Made by a program: the position numbers and the translations under genes. The notes beneath the pieces are model-generated. The model ran no database searches, was not told where the DNA came from, and was given only the letters and a program-made list of their open reading frames with translations. Shown here one piece after another: positions 35,229-47,165 of a DNA stretch of 64,000 nucleotides. The stretch comes from Erigeron canadensis (lineage: Eukaryota; Streptophyta; Magnoliopsida; Asterales; Asteraceae), in contig NC_057767.1 of assembly GCF_010389155.1 (NCBI RefSeq), positions 4,819,765 through 4,883,764 on the forward strand. Direction: 5' to 3'. Each line of letters starts with the position of its first letter. Position 1 is the stretch's first letter.

Positions 35229-35906
35229 GATTGATAAAGGTCGGAATATCAAAAGGCCTTACCTTAATTGATTAAGGTAGGATGCACAGTCTCCTTCAAA
35301 ACTGGAGATCTTCTTGGAATTGAAATAGAGATGGACCCCTCACGATCAAAGAAACAAACCTACACGCGCGTAATCTAAAAAAAAGTTCAAACTATAAACA
35401 TGATCAAGATTTAGGTGTTATTTCTTTAATTCTTTTCTAAGATGTATGTCAAAAATTTGTGTTCTGATTTTATGTTTTCAATTTAAGATGTTGTCCAAAA
35501 TTCAACAAGTTTAATAACGAAAGATAGTTTGTTTTCTAATCCAAATATTTTGTCCAAATAAATATAACTTAAAAAACCATATCATCGAATTCATCTAATC
35601 AAAAATCAACAAATGCATTAACTTTTTTGTAATTGAACAAAGCAAAATTAGCATCAATTTAATCTAAAAATTCATAAACTTTTCAAACAACTTCTGATCA
35701 TTATTTGAATACATTAATCATCATGCTATAGTACAAGTATTACATGTCTCAATATGATAAAACCGATTTAATATTATTTTTAAACTAATGTTGTTACTCG
35801 ATATTATTTACGAAACTTTTAAGAAACAACAAGGTGATACAACTTACATATTCGATCTTTAAACACGTACAAGAACAAGACTGACTAAAATATCACTCTC
35901 TTTATA
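35229..35906 (-). promoter_or_regulatory. Promoter and 5'-UTR intron of tandem kinase gene 1
   Basis: A minus-strand TATA box TATAAAG at 35900-35906 is followed by a leader exon ending at 35848 before GTAAGTT. A matching acceptor AAG|GCCTTTTGATAT ends the leader intron at 35258, 29 nt before the start codon. The same TATA, donor and acceptor occur at matching positions upstream of copy 2. Confidence 0.55.
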
Positions 35907-37588
35907 GAGAATGAAATTTGAAATGGAAATATGAAATATGTGATGTTTATATTTGTATATAGGAGTCAACAGTTTATGGTAAACGGAATGATGGAAGGCT
36001 AGTGAGGCCTTTCCAATGTCGTATTCATTCTCGTATTTTCTGGACTGTTTTCTCAAGAATATGGTTGGAAAAGGAAATTTCTCAAACATGTTCTCAAATC
36101 ATTTTCTGATGAGAATAAAAATTAAAAAAAAAAAGGAGAGAGGAGAGCCAAAAGGTGGTCCCATTCTTTATCTTGACCAATCAATTAAAAAAACAAAAGT
36201 TTTAGACCCGTTTTGGTTGTAACAAATGTTTTTAAGTTTGCATTTCTCGTTTTTTTACTAAATGCGAGGGGTTTTTTCAATGGGTTTTGCTAAACGATTT
36301 AACGAAACACTAACAGGGCGTTTGATTGCAAAAAAACATTTATTGTTTTTTATTTTCGTTTTCCAAGAAAAAATGAAAAACAGAAAACACATTCTAATAA
36401 TAGTTTTTTAAAAATATTTTCTAAGAAAACAAAAACAATGTTTTTCATTTTTTCATAGATAACTTGAAAACATATTTTTCTTGTTTTCCATTTTTAATTT
36501 TCATTTTCCATTTCATTCTTCCCCATCCCCTCACATCTCTAACATGTTTTCAAGTTTCTAATTAAAACGCGTTTTTAAAATTTTTATTTGTTTTTCTAGG
36601 AAATAAAAACTCCTTTCATTTTAAAAAAAATTATAAATGAAAACTAAAAAACATTTTCTACAACTAAACGCGCCCTAAGCGTTTTCGTTAAGGTGTGCTA
36701 AATAGTTTTACACTTACCATAAAATTCAGGAGGTGCGCTTTTGATATAGAAAGTCGCAACTCATATCATTTTTTCTTTTCCAATTCTAAAAAACAAGTAA
36801 AAATACTAAAAAAACATTCTAATTATAAAAACACGTTACTTTAATTTTTGTTTTAAAAAACTTAGAAAACATGTTAGAGATGAGACAGGAGAGAGGAGAG
36901 GAAGATGGAGAATGAAATTAAAAATGTAAACGAAAAATGGAATACAATAAAATTATGTTTTCAAATATTTCATGGAAAAATGGAACAAAAAATTTTTTTT
37001 TCTTCAAAAATTCTTTTAGAATACCATGATTATAACGTTTTTCTGTTTTCTAGAAACACAAAAGCGAAAAATAAAGGGTATTTTCTGCAACCAAATGTGG
37101 TGTTTATGTTTCATTTTTTTATTTTATAATTCAATAAAATATTTAAGAACGAGATAAGAAAAAAATATGGTTGTCAATGATACAAATAGATGTGGTGTTA
37201 CATAGTGTTAGTCTTAGTCACATTAGTCATTTTGGGTGGCTTAATCTATACTAGAGAAGTTCATTACCGGGCGTTGCCATAATTTTCAAGATATTCTAAG
37301 AAAGTTTTTGCAAATTTCTCAACATTGAGAGTAAACAATTAACAAGGTACACATATGCGTTCTAATACTTCCTATGTAGTAATTTTCTTTCTTTACATGT
37401 GTATCTTTGGCTGGATTTTTTTTTTATGGCCGGATATATTTCCTCCATCCCCTGTCACAAAATGAGATTTTCAGAATTTCAGACCCTATTGTGAGGCCAT
37501 TTTTGAGACCTTGATAGCTGTTGACAGATTTATCAGTCCGATTTGGTGATAATCGGATCGGCCAGTCTCCGAGTCAAACTTTACAACC
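35907..37588. other. Shared intergenic space of the first head-to-head pair
   Basis: Separates the divergent tandem kinase and SERK-like genes. It holds a Harbinger-type MITE (36314-36675), a related AT-rich stretch (about 36740-37120), and the conserved leader AACAAGGTACACATATG near 37340, shared with the second pair. Confidence 0.5.
36314..36675. mobile_element. PIF/Harbinger-type MITE
   Basis: 362 bp bounded by TAA on both sides (36311-36313, 36676-36678). Inverted ends are CAGGGCGTTTGATTGCA on the left and the complement of GGGCGCGTTTAGTTGTAG on the right. TAA target and GGGCG ends fit Harbinger MITEs. Confidence 0.7.
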
Positions 37589-39433
37589 ATGGATTTCCCC
37601 GATGATGAATGGCGGCGACGCCGAAAGCCTCACGAGTTTTTCTTTGATGTGCCTGGTTAGTAGTTTTCATGTGTGGCAATTATATAAATCTGATACATCT
37701 CATAACCATAATGGAACTTTTATTTTTTAAAAAGAGAATTATACAAAAATGTTTATGTTGTGTGATGAACTATTTCTATTTGGGTATTTATTCTATGTAA
37801 ATAACTTTCAAATCTCAGTTATTGGATGTACCAAACCAAGTAAAACTTGCAAACTGATAACGTGATACACATGACATCTTATATGGTTGAGGTACTTACA
37901 TCCAATAATCCTGATTTGAAAGTTCATTGAATACAATAGTTTATTACAAAACATAAACATTCTTGTATAGTTTATTACATTTAGAGACCCTATATCCTTT
38001 TTAAATAAAATTAGTCTGTCTAAGGAATTTATATCATTTCATACGAGTAATGAATTTGGACACTTGGTGTGCGACTTTTGAGCCATCTTTATCAGCATAT
38101 GCATTTGATTACATCAACTTTTTCATGTCCTAGTCGTCATGTAAAAGGTTCCTATTTGCAGCTGTAGAAGATCTGAAAGCTCATTTGGGACAGCTTAAAC
38201 GGTTTCCTTTCAAAGAATTACAAGTTGCAACCGATAACTTCAGCAATATAAACATATTGGGTAGAGGTGAATTGTATAATGTCTACAAAGCACAACTAGC
38301 CGATGGCTCATTGGTTGCTATAAAACGGATGAAGGAAGAACAAACACAAAACGGGGAGCTTCAGTTTCAAATGGGAGTTGCGATGATTAGTATGGCCGTT
38401 CATCGCAATCTCCTTCGCTTAAGGGGATTTTGCATGACACCCAAAGAGCGATTACTCATTTACCCCTATATGGCCAATGGAAGCGTTGCATCACGTTTGA
38501 GAAGTAAGGGTTTCATCATCATTTGTCATAACATTATCATTGTACTCATTTATCACTATTCATAGTATTTTAATAGAAAGACCGCCAAACGAGCCCACAT
38601 TGGACTGGCCTACTCGTAAACTGATTGCATTAGGGTCAGCTAGAGGACTTTCATATTTGCATGATCATTGTGATCCGAAGATCGTTCATGGTGATGTTAG
38701 AGCCAATAATATTTTGTTGGATGAGGAGTTTGAGGCTGTCGTTGGAGGTTTTGGTTTGGCTACACTAATGGACTGGAATGATACACCTGTACGTGGCACC
38801 CTCAGGGATCTCTCAAAAGGAAAATCATCAGAAAAAGCTGATGTGTTTGGGTATGGGATCATGCTTTTGGTGCTCATTACTGGACAAAGGTCGTTTGATT
38901 TTGGACTTGCTAATGATAATAACGCCATGCTACTGGATTGGGTATGCATTTTCTTTAGCTTTCTTCATTGGTTTCAAGTATGCATTATGAAAGTGAATAA
39001 GTGATTATTGTGGCTTTTAGAATCTGAATTAGATAATTACTTGATCAAGGCAGGTAGAAAATTTGTGTTTATTGGTAATGAGTTCTTTTATTCTTTTCTT
39101 ATTTAGGTGAACGGACTTCTTAAAGAGAACAAATTGGAGATGCTTGTTGACCCTGATTTGGATACCGATTATGTAGTGGTGGAGGTGGAACAGTTGATTC
39201 AAGTGGCATTGCAATGTACACAAGACTCACCAATGGAGCGGCCAAAGATGACAGATGTTTTAAGAATGTTGGGAGGTGACGGGCTTGCAGAAAGATGGCA
39301 CGAGTGGCAGAAGGGGGACGTTTCGGAAATTTGCCAAGAATTTTGCGTTTTAACACAAAACCCAAACACTGATTGGATTATGGATGACTTGATTGATAAC
39401 CTGGAAGCAGACGAATTATCTGGGCCCAGGTAA
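37589..39433 (+). CDS. SERK/BAK1-like cytosolic pseudokinase, copy 1
   Basis: Exons 37589..37655, 38162..38503, 38577..38941, 39107..39433; phases agree and give 366 residues. It begins [12 protein letters not shown], then [10 protein letters not shown] and HLGQLKRF, which is the cytosolic juxtamembrane part of SERK/BAK1. The LRRs and membrane helix found in SERKs are missing. The kinase follows SERK closely ([44 protein letters not shown]) and ends with the SERK tail SGPR. Key losses: the glycine loop reads GRGELY, HRD reads HGD at 174-176, DFG reads GFG at 194, and about nine residues of the activation segment including APEY are gone. Lys77 remains. It should be catalytically dead; binding or decoy function is inferred. 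It lies head-to-head with the tandem kinase gene. Confidence 0.85.
37738..37965. mobile_element. Foldback MITE in intron 1 of the SERK-like gene, copy 1
   Basis: Two arms are inverted copies: ACAAAAATGTTTATGTTG near 37743 against its degenerate complement near 37945-37962, and TCAAATCTCAGTTATTGGATG against its complement near 37900. The same intron of copy 2 lacks it. Confidence 0.6.
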
Positions 39434-41700
39434 TCAAGATCGTTAAGAAGTGATCTTTTTATAATTGGGTTATTGTAATCCTCTTTTACAGTTTTACCTG
39501 GCACATGCAAGTAACCAATAATCTTTCAAAATTGTTTTATTCTATAACATGCTTTATCTTTAAACCTGCACCCTCAATGTTTACATTGAACAGCAATATC
39601 ATTATATATAAACATTCAAAATCTTGTTAAGTTCCCTGAGTATCTATCGAACGAAATGCCAGTTAGTATCCCATGTATAGGGCTTTTATGATATACTAAT
39701 TCCTATATATATCAAATGGGAGTTAGGGGGTGTGTTGTTAAACATCATGAATGATAGATTGAGCTGCAAACATAGGCTTTCTTGAGAAATGGTGTTCGTT
39801 TTGGATTTTGGGTATATTTCCTCAGTTGCTACATGGTAGTGCAAATCTCAGTTAGCTCATGACCGCGCTGTTGCATTCAATTAAGGTTCTGATCCTTGGC
39901 CAACTGCTGTTTTGTTAGTTTCTTTGTTTGGTTGGTTAGCTTTCTGGATTAAACAGTATCAAGCCAACTAATTAGTTCATTATAGTGCTGTTGCATTCAA
40001 ATTTTTGTATGCATTTAGCAAGGTAGATTGAGTACATTTTTGGCTTGATTATGTTTAATCCAGAATTTATTTTAGTAAGATTAACTTAATTAGAATAGTA
40101 CAATATTGATAAATCATCAAAAATTCATAATACAACAATAAGTATCAAGACTTCATAGCTAATTATCATTGTTTTTTTACTCTGGTGTTTATCTTATTGT
40201 TGTTTGTATTCAAGTACATTTTGGTTTCATATATAATTTTGATACTTTGTTAGCCACATGTTTTCCTTTTTAATATTTAAACGGATATATAGATACGTAG
40301 GGCCGGTTATGCGTTTTTGGATACCATGAGCAAAATTTAAAATATGCGTCCTATGTTAAAAAAAAAAAGGTTAAGTGAGCCGGAATGCAGTCAACTAATC
40401 ACCAAAAGTTATTGTATGCATGAACTCTAGGTTGGCTTTATTGTATTCAGAAAACTTAAAATTATGTTTATTGTGAACATAAAACGGATGTGGGCCCGGT
40501 TACTTCACATAAAACTTGTTTATTTTCATATATTTTTTTATTGTGTGTATAAACTAATCCCAAAAAGTTATTGTGTGCATTCCACGTAAGCGGTCAACGT
40601 GAAAGTGGTGACTGACTAACTTCTTACCCGGTAACTTTTCTTTACTATGGGACTCTTGAACAAGTTTCCTGAATACAATAAAGTCGACCTGGAGTTCATG
40701 CACACAATAACTTTTCAGGATTAGTTAACTGCATTTCGACGCACTTATTAAAGAAACAAAATAACATTTCCAAGAGGTATGACTTTACAAGGAGAATGTG
40801 CAGGAGATGAAGAGGAAATCACCCGGGTCGCCTAGAACACCACCCCAGCAGGCTACTAATTTCGTTCGTTGTACGGCTTCCAAAGTACCCTCATATTCAT
40901 CCATTTCACGCAAAACTTAACAATTCCAGGCTGCCACATCGCACGAGTCCCCCTATCGTGCCAAGTAGCCCCACTTCACTCCTGGTTTTGTAAAAGGGTT
41001 CGCTCTACTACTAATTATTCAAAGGGACAATTACATGACAATTCGCACATAAAAGAACAATTCCAAACTATGTTTATACAAGTTGCTAGTTCAACCTCTA
41101 TATGGTACCATGAAATACAAGGTTTTTCGGTCAGGGCTCCAAAGATGCTCTAATTTATTACTTAACAAGCTGTTTGCCACATTATAAGGTGTTAAAGTTT
41201 GATCTATCCCAAAGGTTGATTTTTCGGCAACCCCATACCCCGGTCTGGTCATGTGCGAGGTGAATTAATCTCATGCAAAGCCCCACTTAGATTGTGGTCA
41301 AACCAACTGATATACCTTTACCAATGAATTCTTCTACAATTAAGTTGCAACTGTTGAAAATCATAGTCTTCAAGTATACTACAACCTTTAGGGTTGTACT
41401 GGCATCATATAACGGGGTGAATCGATGGGCATCCAATTATGATACTGGGACTAGGGTTCTTTTTAAATATGATAAGTACCTAACCTATTCTGCTATTTGA
41501 AGACCTACAATTTATAATGTTTTCTTTAGGAGTTATATATTACTGTAATTTGTATGTTGGTGATTTTCAAGTTTGAACTTGAGAAAAAAATAAATAAGAT
41601 TAGAGAGCAAGAAGTGAAAAAATCAATTAAAGTCTTATACTCCGTATATTATAGCTTTAATCATAATAGTCAATTAGCTTACTCCTTAATTACATCTTTG
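39434..41700. other. Intergenic; duplicated flank, copy A
   Basis: No gene seen. From about 39960 to 41470 the sequence recurs downstream of the second SERK-like gene at 59945-60930 and again at 61877-62775, e.g. AAGGAGAATGTGCAGGAGAT and CCATACCCCGGTCTGGTCAT. From 41466 it matches the 3' flank of tandem kinase 1 (32228). Confidence 0.6.
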
Positions 41701-43158
41701 AGAAAATGTCACAAATGGTCCATGTGGTTTGTCACATTCGCATTTTGCCCCCTGTGTTTTTTTTCGTTGCAAATGGTCCTTGCCTTTTTCGTTTTCGTTG
41801 CCAGCGGTTCCTAGCACTAACTTCCGTTAGTTTTAGTCATTTAATAATGGTATAATCGTCCATTCCAATTCAATCCCCTTCACTTAATCATCTTCTTCAA
41901 CTTTTATACCCATTCTTGTCATCTTCCCAAAAACCACAACCCAGATTCCGGTCACTTTTCCTTTTTCAATGATCTTAAAAACTAAAAACCACTAACGAAA
42001 TAAATCAAGACCAAATCCCCAAATCTGATGATAAAAACAAACACAAATCTAAAAGGAATAAAACCCTCCAAGGCCTCCACCATCAGTCCATCATGAACCA
42101 AGATTGAATTTAACCTAACAATTCATTGAAAAAATCAATATACATCAAACCCAAAATTGAATTGTCAAACATTTCAAATCAATACCACCATATAAAACAT
42201 CAAAACTCAAAATTGTAGGGGCGATTTTTATCCTCAAGACCAATTAAATCACCACTTAATCATAAATACTTGACAAAGAAAAATATGTATAAAATTTCAC
42301 TGTACATCTGTGAAACATAAAGTTAAAGAAATTTAGCATTCAAAAAATGTCATACATGAAGGTAACCGAATATCAAACAATAAACTTTAGCAAGTGAGAA
42401 TTAAAAGAACAAAACCCAAATTACGCACCTCATGTAATCCAAAACTCAGTTAACTCATCCTTTCAGCAAGCAACCAAAATGGAATGGTTACCCAACCCAT
42501 CAATTTCATTTACGTTTCATACTTGCAGAAAGAAAGTCAAATAATAACAAATAAATTTTGTTGTCGTCGCAATTTCGTACCACCACCTCACTGCCATCTT
42601 CAATTTCGGCCACTATTCATGCAAATTCTGATCATTTGAAGGTGGGGAGGGGCCAATTAAGGGTGGGATTGATGTTTATTTGATTGAAAAAACACAGGTT
42701 GATAAATCTGGGGGTTTATTGTTCGAAAAAAATAGGTAAAAACCCTAATTTAGCCGTTGCCCAGCCACCTCTAATTCCGGCCACTTCCAGGCCAAATTCC
42801 GATCAATCAAATGAAGGGGAGGGGGCAACTGATGAATGGATGGATTTATAGATTGATGGATGATTTTTTTTCCATATATATGTATACTGATATGTATATT
42901 TACAAATTAGTGTATATATATATATATTCTTAATTTTAAAAGATTTTTATCACATATAGTCTCCCTGGTTATCACAAAGACGATTATGCCCTCGCGTGAT
43001 TCGCACATGAAAGGTTTTAACGGCCAAATTTAATAGAAGTTAGTGTCAGGGGCTTCTAGCGACGAAAACGAAAAAGACAGGGACCAGTTGCAACGAAAAA
43101 AAAACACAGGGGACAAAATGCGAATGTAAGGTTATAAGGACCATTTGTGACATTTTCT
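41701..43158. mobile_element. Mutator-like non-autonomous element with long TIRs
   Basis: 1458 bp. TIRs of about 135 bp begin AGAAAATGTCACAAATGGTCC at both ends, with roughly 80% identity by eye. The flanks read TTACATCTTTG and TTACATTTTTTG, an imperfect duplication of 9-11 bp, as MULEs make. The corresponding empty site is in the flank of tandem kinase 1 at about 32446-32456. No transposase frame was seen. Confidence 0.75.
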
Positions 43159-43487
43159 TTACATTTTTTGTTTGGTTTTCAAATCCCAAAAATGTCTAGT
43201 GGAATGGAATTTATAAAATTCATTAGCATTGTGGCTCAAAAGTTACGATCAAAATTTAAGAGGATGTGAGGTTTCTATCCATCTGGATCCAAATAACAAC
43301 AAACGCTCTGAATCTGAAAACTTTTGATCGAAGAGGATTATTCACATCTTTTTTAATTTTACATCATATTCATTTAGCAACACTTGAAACATATTATTTT
43401 CTGCAATACGAGTACACATGATACAATTACAAACATGAAACATCCGTAAAATAGATCACAAAATTTGCTTTCTGAATATTGTGCATA

Positions 43488-46400
43488 TTAATGCTGGATT
43501 TGAGACAACATGATCCTACAATCCATACTATTTGGTCTCTCTTTTGGATCCTCCATTGTACAAAAACAAGCAATCTTAAGAACTAGAAGCATTTGTTTCT
43601 CGTACCCGTTTCCTAAAAGGATGGGATCGATTGCTTTTCTCGGGTCATCCGAAGTCATAACGTTTCTCATCCATCTCACCATACTCATTTCATCAGTGTG
43701 TTGAAAAAATTCGTCAGAAGGAAGCTTTCCCACGACCAACACCCCTAGTATCATCCCAAAACTATAAATGTCACATTTCTCGCTAAATTTCAAAGTTTGA
43801 AAATACTCGGGCGCAATGTACCCTAAAGTTCCCCCAATAAAAGAATATGTCACGTGTGTGTCTGCATCTGAGATAAGTTCTGAGAGCCCGAAATCGGCAA
43901 TTCGGGCCACCATGTCATCATCAAGGAGAACGTTTCCAGGTTTTAAGTCTCGGTGGACTATACGAGGTGTGTGGCTCGTGTGAAGGTGCTCAAGCCCTGA
44001 TGCAACACCAATTGCAATCTTGTGTCTCGTGAGCCAATCTAGTTCTCGTCTACCATTATGAACCGGTTGGAACATGTCTTGCAAGCTTCCGTTTTTTATA
44101 TACTCGTAAACAAGGTAATGACATGTTGGTCGTGACACATGAGCAAGTAAGGATAGGAGGTTCCTATGGCGAATTTGACCAACCGTTTGGATTTCTGACT
44201 GAATTTGACCCATATTTTTGTAGAGTGGTTCCTCGTCCTCTTCAATGAGCTCGGAAGGTTGTGTGATTATCCTTTTTATCGCAATCGTCTTAATGATTCC
44301 TCCCCTTATATGGGCTTTAAATACTTCTCCACAACCACCTCTTCCCACTTTTTCCAGACCCAAAAACAAATTGTCCTCCTCCAAAAACTTAAGCTCCTTT
44401 GCCTTTATCCAAGGACTAAAAATAACGGGCCCTGATACATTACCATTTATTAAAAACATAATCAAACACATTTTAAACACCATCAAAAAGAAATATAATC
44501 CCACTTATTGATCCAGAAAAAAAGTTGGAGACCGGCTTAGAACTCAAGTTTAATGAAGAAGTCTAGGGTTTGGATCTGGTTCCAAGATCAAATATTCTAA
44601 CTTTTGATTGGTTAAAACTTTTTCATCGACGACAAGTTTCGTTGCAGAAAGTTCCCATGTTATTTCACCTTAATTTTTTGCTTCTAGCGGATATATACCG
44701 GTGTTCTTAAAGTATACCGGTCTTATTTTGACAATGACCAGGTGAATGTCCATCTAATAACTTCCATAGTTAATTATGAGTTACTTGCATAATATTAGTT
44801 ATAGACAATGTGTACTTTATCTTAGTCAAGCTTTAAGGAATAGTCTGTGAACATGAACATATACCATAATATGATAATATAATCATTTAAGTTGGGTACC
44901 AAGATAGATATACGTACACTAACAATTGTATTCATACATCACCATCTGTACAATACCATAAATCTTCCCGCGAAGCATAAATCATAGATTGGTGGTATAT
45001 GAATAAAAGTTGAGTATGTATCACCTTCCTTTAACATATGATGTAGAGATGCCATTTCTATGTTTTTACTGATTGATGCAAAGATGGACACACACATATA
45101 AAAGAAAATCTGTGTTGAGATTTTCAGGTCGGCTCGGGTCAACAAGTCAAAGTTTCGTTATTAGTTAAGAAGTGTCTAGTATTTATTTGAGTCTTTTATT
45201 GAATATTTAGCAAGTTTATGTTTGTTAGTACTAAGTCATTAAGTTGGTTGAATTATATTAGTCTATGAGTGTAGTAATGGTTAAAGTATGTTTTTAAAGT
45301 TATGGAATCATGGGAAGTCCTCTATGTAAGTTAAGAATATGCCAAATTAAGGCTTATTTTTTTCAAAGAAAGTAGATACTTTTGAATAGTTACTTATCTT
45401 TTGCAAACTATATCTCTATCTGCACGTGTAATCATGGACTAACTAATTAAAATGAATTTGCACACATAAAGGGGAGACTCAAATACCTGAGTTTTCAACA
45501 GGGGAACTAGAGGGAAACACATCAAATATTCTTCCAAATATCTTTTTGCGTGGAGGTAGCAGCCAGTTATTGGTTTTCTGCTGCGAAAACGATACAGATT
45601 GAGCCAGTAAAGATTCAAGACTAAAAACAACCTCAGTCATGGTAGGACGCTGATTTGGATGAAAATCCAAGCATCTTTCAGCTATCCGGGCAAACCCTTT
45701 TAAACATTTTAGAGATATCTCATTTCGTATACCCGGATAAACTATTTGCTTTAAGTTCCCTTCTTTAATTGATTCTTGTATCCATGTTACTAGGCCACAT
45801 TCAAAACTCCTATCCAATGGCCGCTTCTGACACAAGACTTCAAACAATACCACCCCAAAAGCGTAAACATCAGACTTCCTTGTCAACTTTCCAGTGGCAA
45901 AATAGTTTGGATCAATGTACCCAAAAGTGCCTTTAACAAGCGTGTTGACATAAGTTGATGGTTGATTTATTGGACCTATTCTAGCCAACCCAAAATCAGA
46001 AATTTTTGCGGCCCAACTTTCATGTATTAAAATATTTGAGGTCTTGACATCTCTATGTATAACACCAACCTCAATACCTGTGCCAGTGTGAAGATAGTCT
46101 AAGCCACGAGCCGCACCCACGCAGATCTTGAGTCGCTCAAGCCAAGAAAGAGGGGGATGGAGTTTATATAAATGATCTTCAAGTGTTCCAGATGGCATGT
46201 ATTCATACACAAGGATCATTTCTTCTTCATGATTACAATAGCCAATTAAAGACACCAAATGAGCATGACGCAACTTGGTAAGCATTTCAACTTCCGCCCA
46301 GAACTCTGCCGCCCCTTGATTTGACATCAAATCCATCCTTTTGATTGCAACATCAACATGGGTTGTTCCTATTCTGATCTTGCCTTTGTATACTTTTCCA

Positions 46401-46549
46401 AAACCCCCTTTCCCAACTACTAATGAGTCATTGAAATTTTGTGTTGCTAACAGAATTTCATAAAACTCGAATCGACAACAGCTTTGTGACAATCCAGCAT
46501 TGGAGGTGGATGCTTCAGACCCATTTCCATTGCCACTGTCGTGAAACAT
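43488..46549 (-). CDS. Predicted tandem kinase: FERONIA-like kinase fused to SOBIR1-like kinase, copy 2
   Basis: Exons 45487..46549 (1063 nt, same length as in copy 1) and 43488..44431, with a 1055-bp phase-1 intron, give 668 residues. Kinase A keeps GKGGFG, VAIKRMD, HRDVKTSN, DFGLA and FGYIDPNYF. Kinase B keeps GRGGCG, IAIKRI, HRDLKPGNVLLDDDM, DFGLS and YIAPEYF, and the SOBIR1 C-terminal block LKIACFCTMEDPKERPNS. Junction TCA G|GG CCC keeps frame. Upstream of the acceptor, inside the intron, the frame continues as a hydrophobic stretch (FFLMVFKMCLIMFL) that matches the end of the SOBIR1 membrane helix. Kinase B could therefore also start by itself at 44504, as a short membrane-anchored kinase. 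The gene is divergent from the SERK-like gene at 57816, with 11 kb of inserted repeats between them. Confidence 0.75.
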
Positions 46550-47165
46550 GATTGATGCAGGTAATGATATCGAAATGCCTTAAGGAAGGCTATATGATAG
46601 GCTCCTTTGAAACATGAGATCTTCCTAGAAACAGAGATGGCCCCTCCATTAGTAAATATATATCTTACGATCAAACAAACATACATGTAAGCTAAGCAAT
46701 AGTTCAAACAATAAAATACGATAAAGAAAACCAAAATATCGAATTCATATAATTAAAAACCAACAAAGTTCATTAATTATTTTCTTTTTAAGGTTTTACC
46801 GGGTTAACTTGAATTTGACCACATATAATTTGATTCGAACACTGGTTTTATATCTAACCAATGAGTCACCAACTCCGTCAGTACAAGTTCATTAATTGTT
46901 TGTAATCAAAAAGCAAAATCATCATCCATTTAACTAAAAATTCCTAAACTTTTCAAACCAATTTTGGTCAAGATTTCAATACATTTATACTTTGCTGTAG
47001 GAACAGAATTTACAAATCTCAACATGATATTAAAACTAATATTTACCGAATATTTACAAAACTTTAAAGAAGCAACAAACTGATAGAACTTACAATATTC
47101 AATCTTCAATCACGCACAAGAACAAGATTTTTACAATAACTAAACTAAAAATCATTGTCTTTATA
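46550..47165 (-). promoter_or_regulatory. Promoter and 5'-UTR intron of tandem kinase gene 2
   Basis: Minus-strand TATA box TATAAAG at 47159-47165; leader exon ends at 47094 before GTAAGTT; acceptor AAG|GCATTTCGATAT ends the leader intron at 46579. Same layout as copy 1, which argues that both genes are, or recently were, expressed. Confidence 0.55.

Noticed and set aside
37589..39433. Functional SERK/BAK1 co-receptor
   Set aside because: LRRs and membrane helix are absent, and HRD, DFG and the activation segment are damaged.
43488..44504. Full SOBIR1 receptor gene
   Set aside because: No LRR or signal peptide sequence is found upstream in any frame. Only the end of the membrane helix and the kinase remain.
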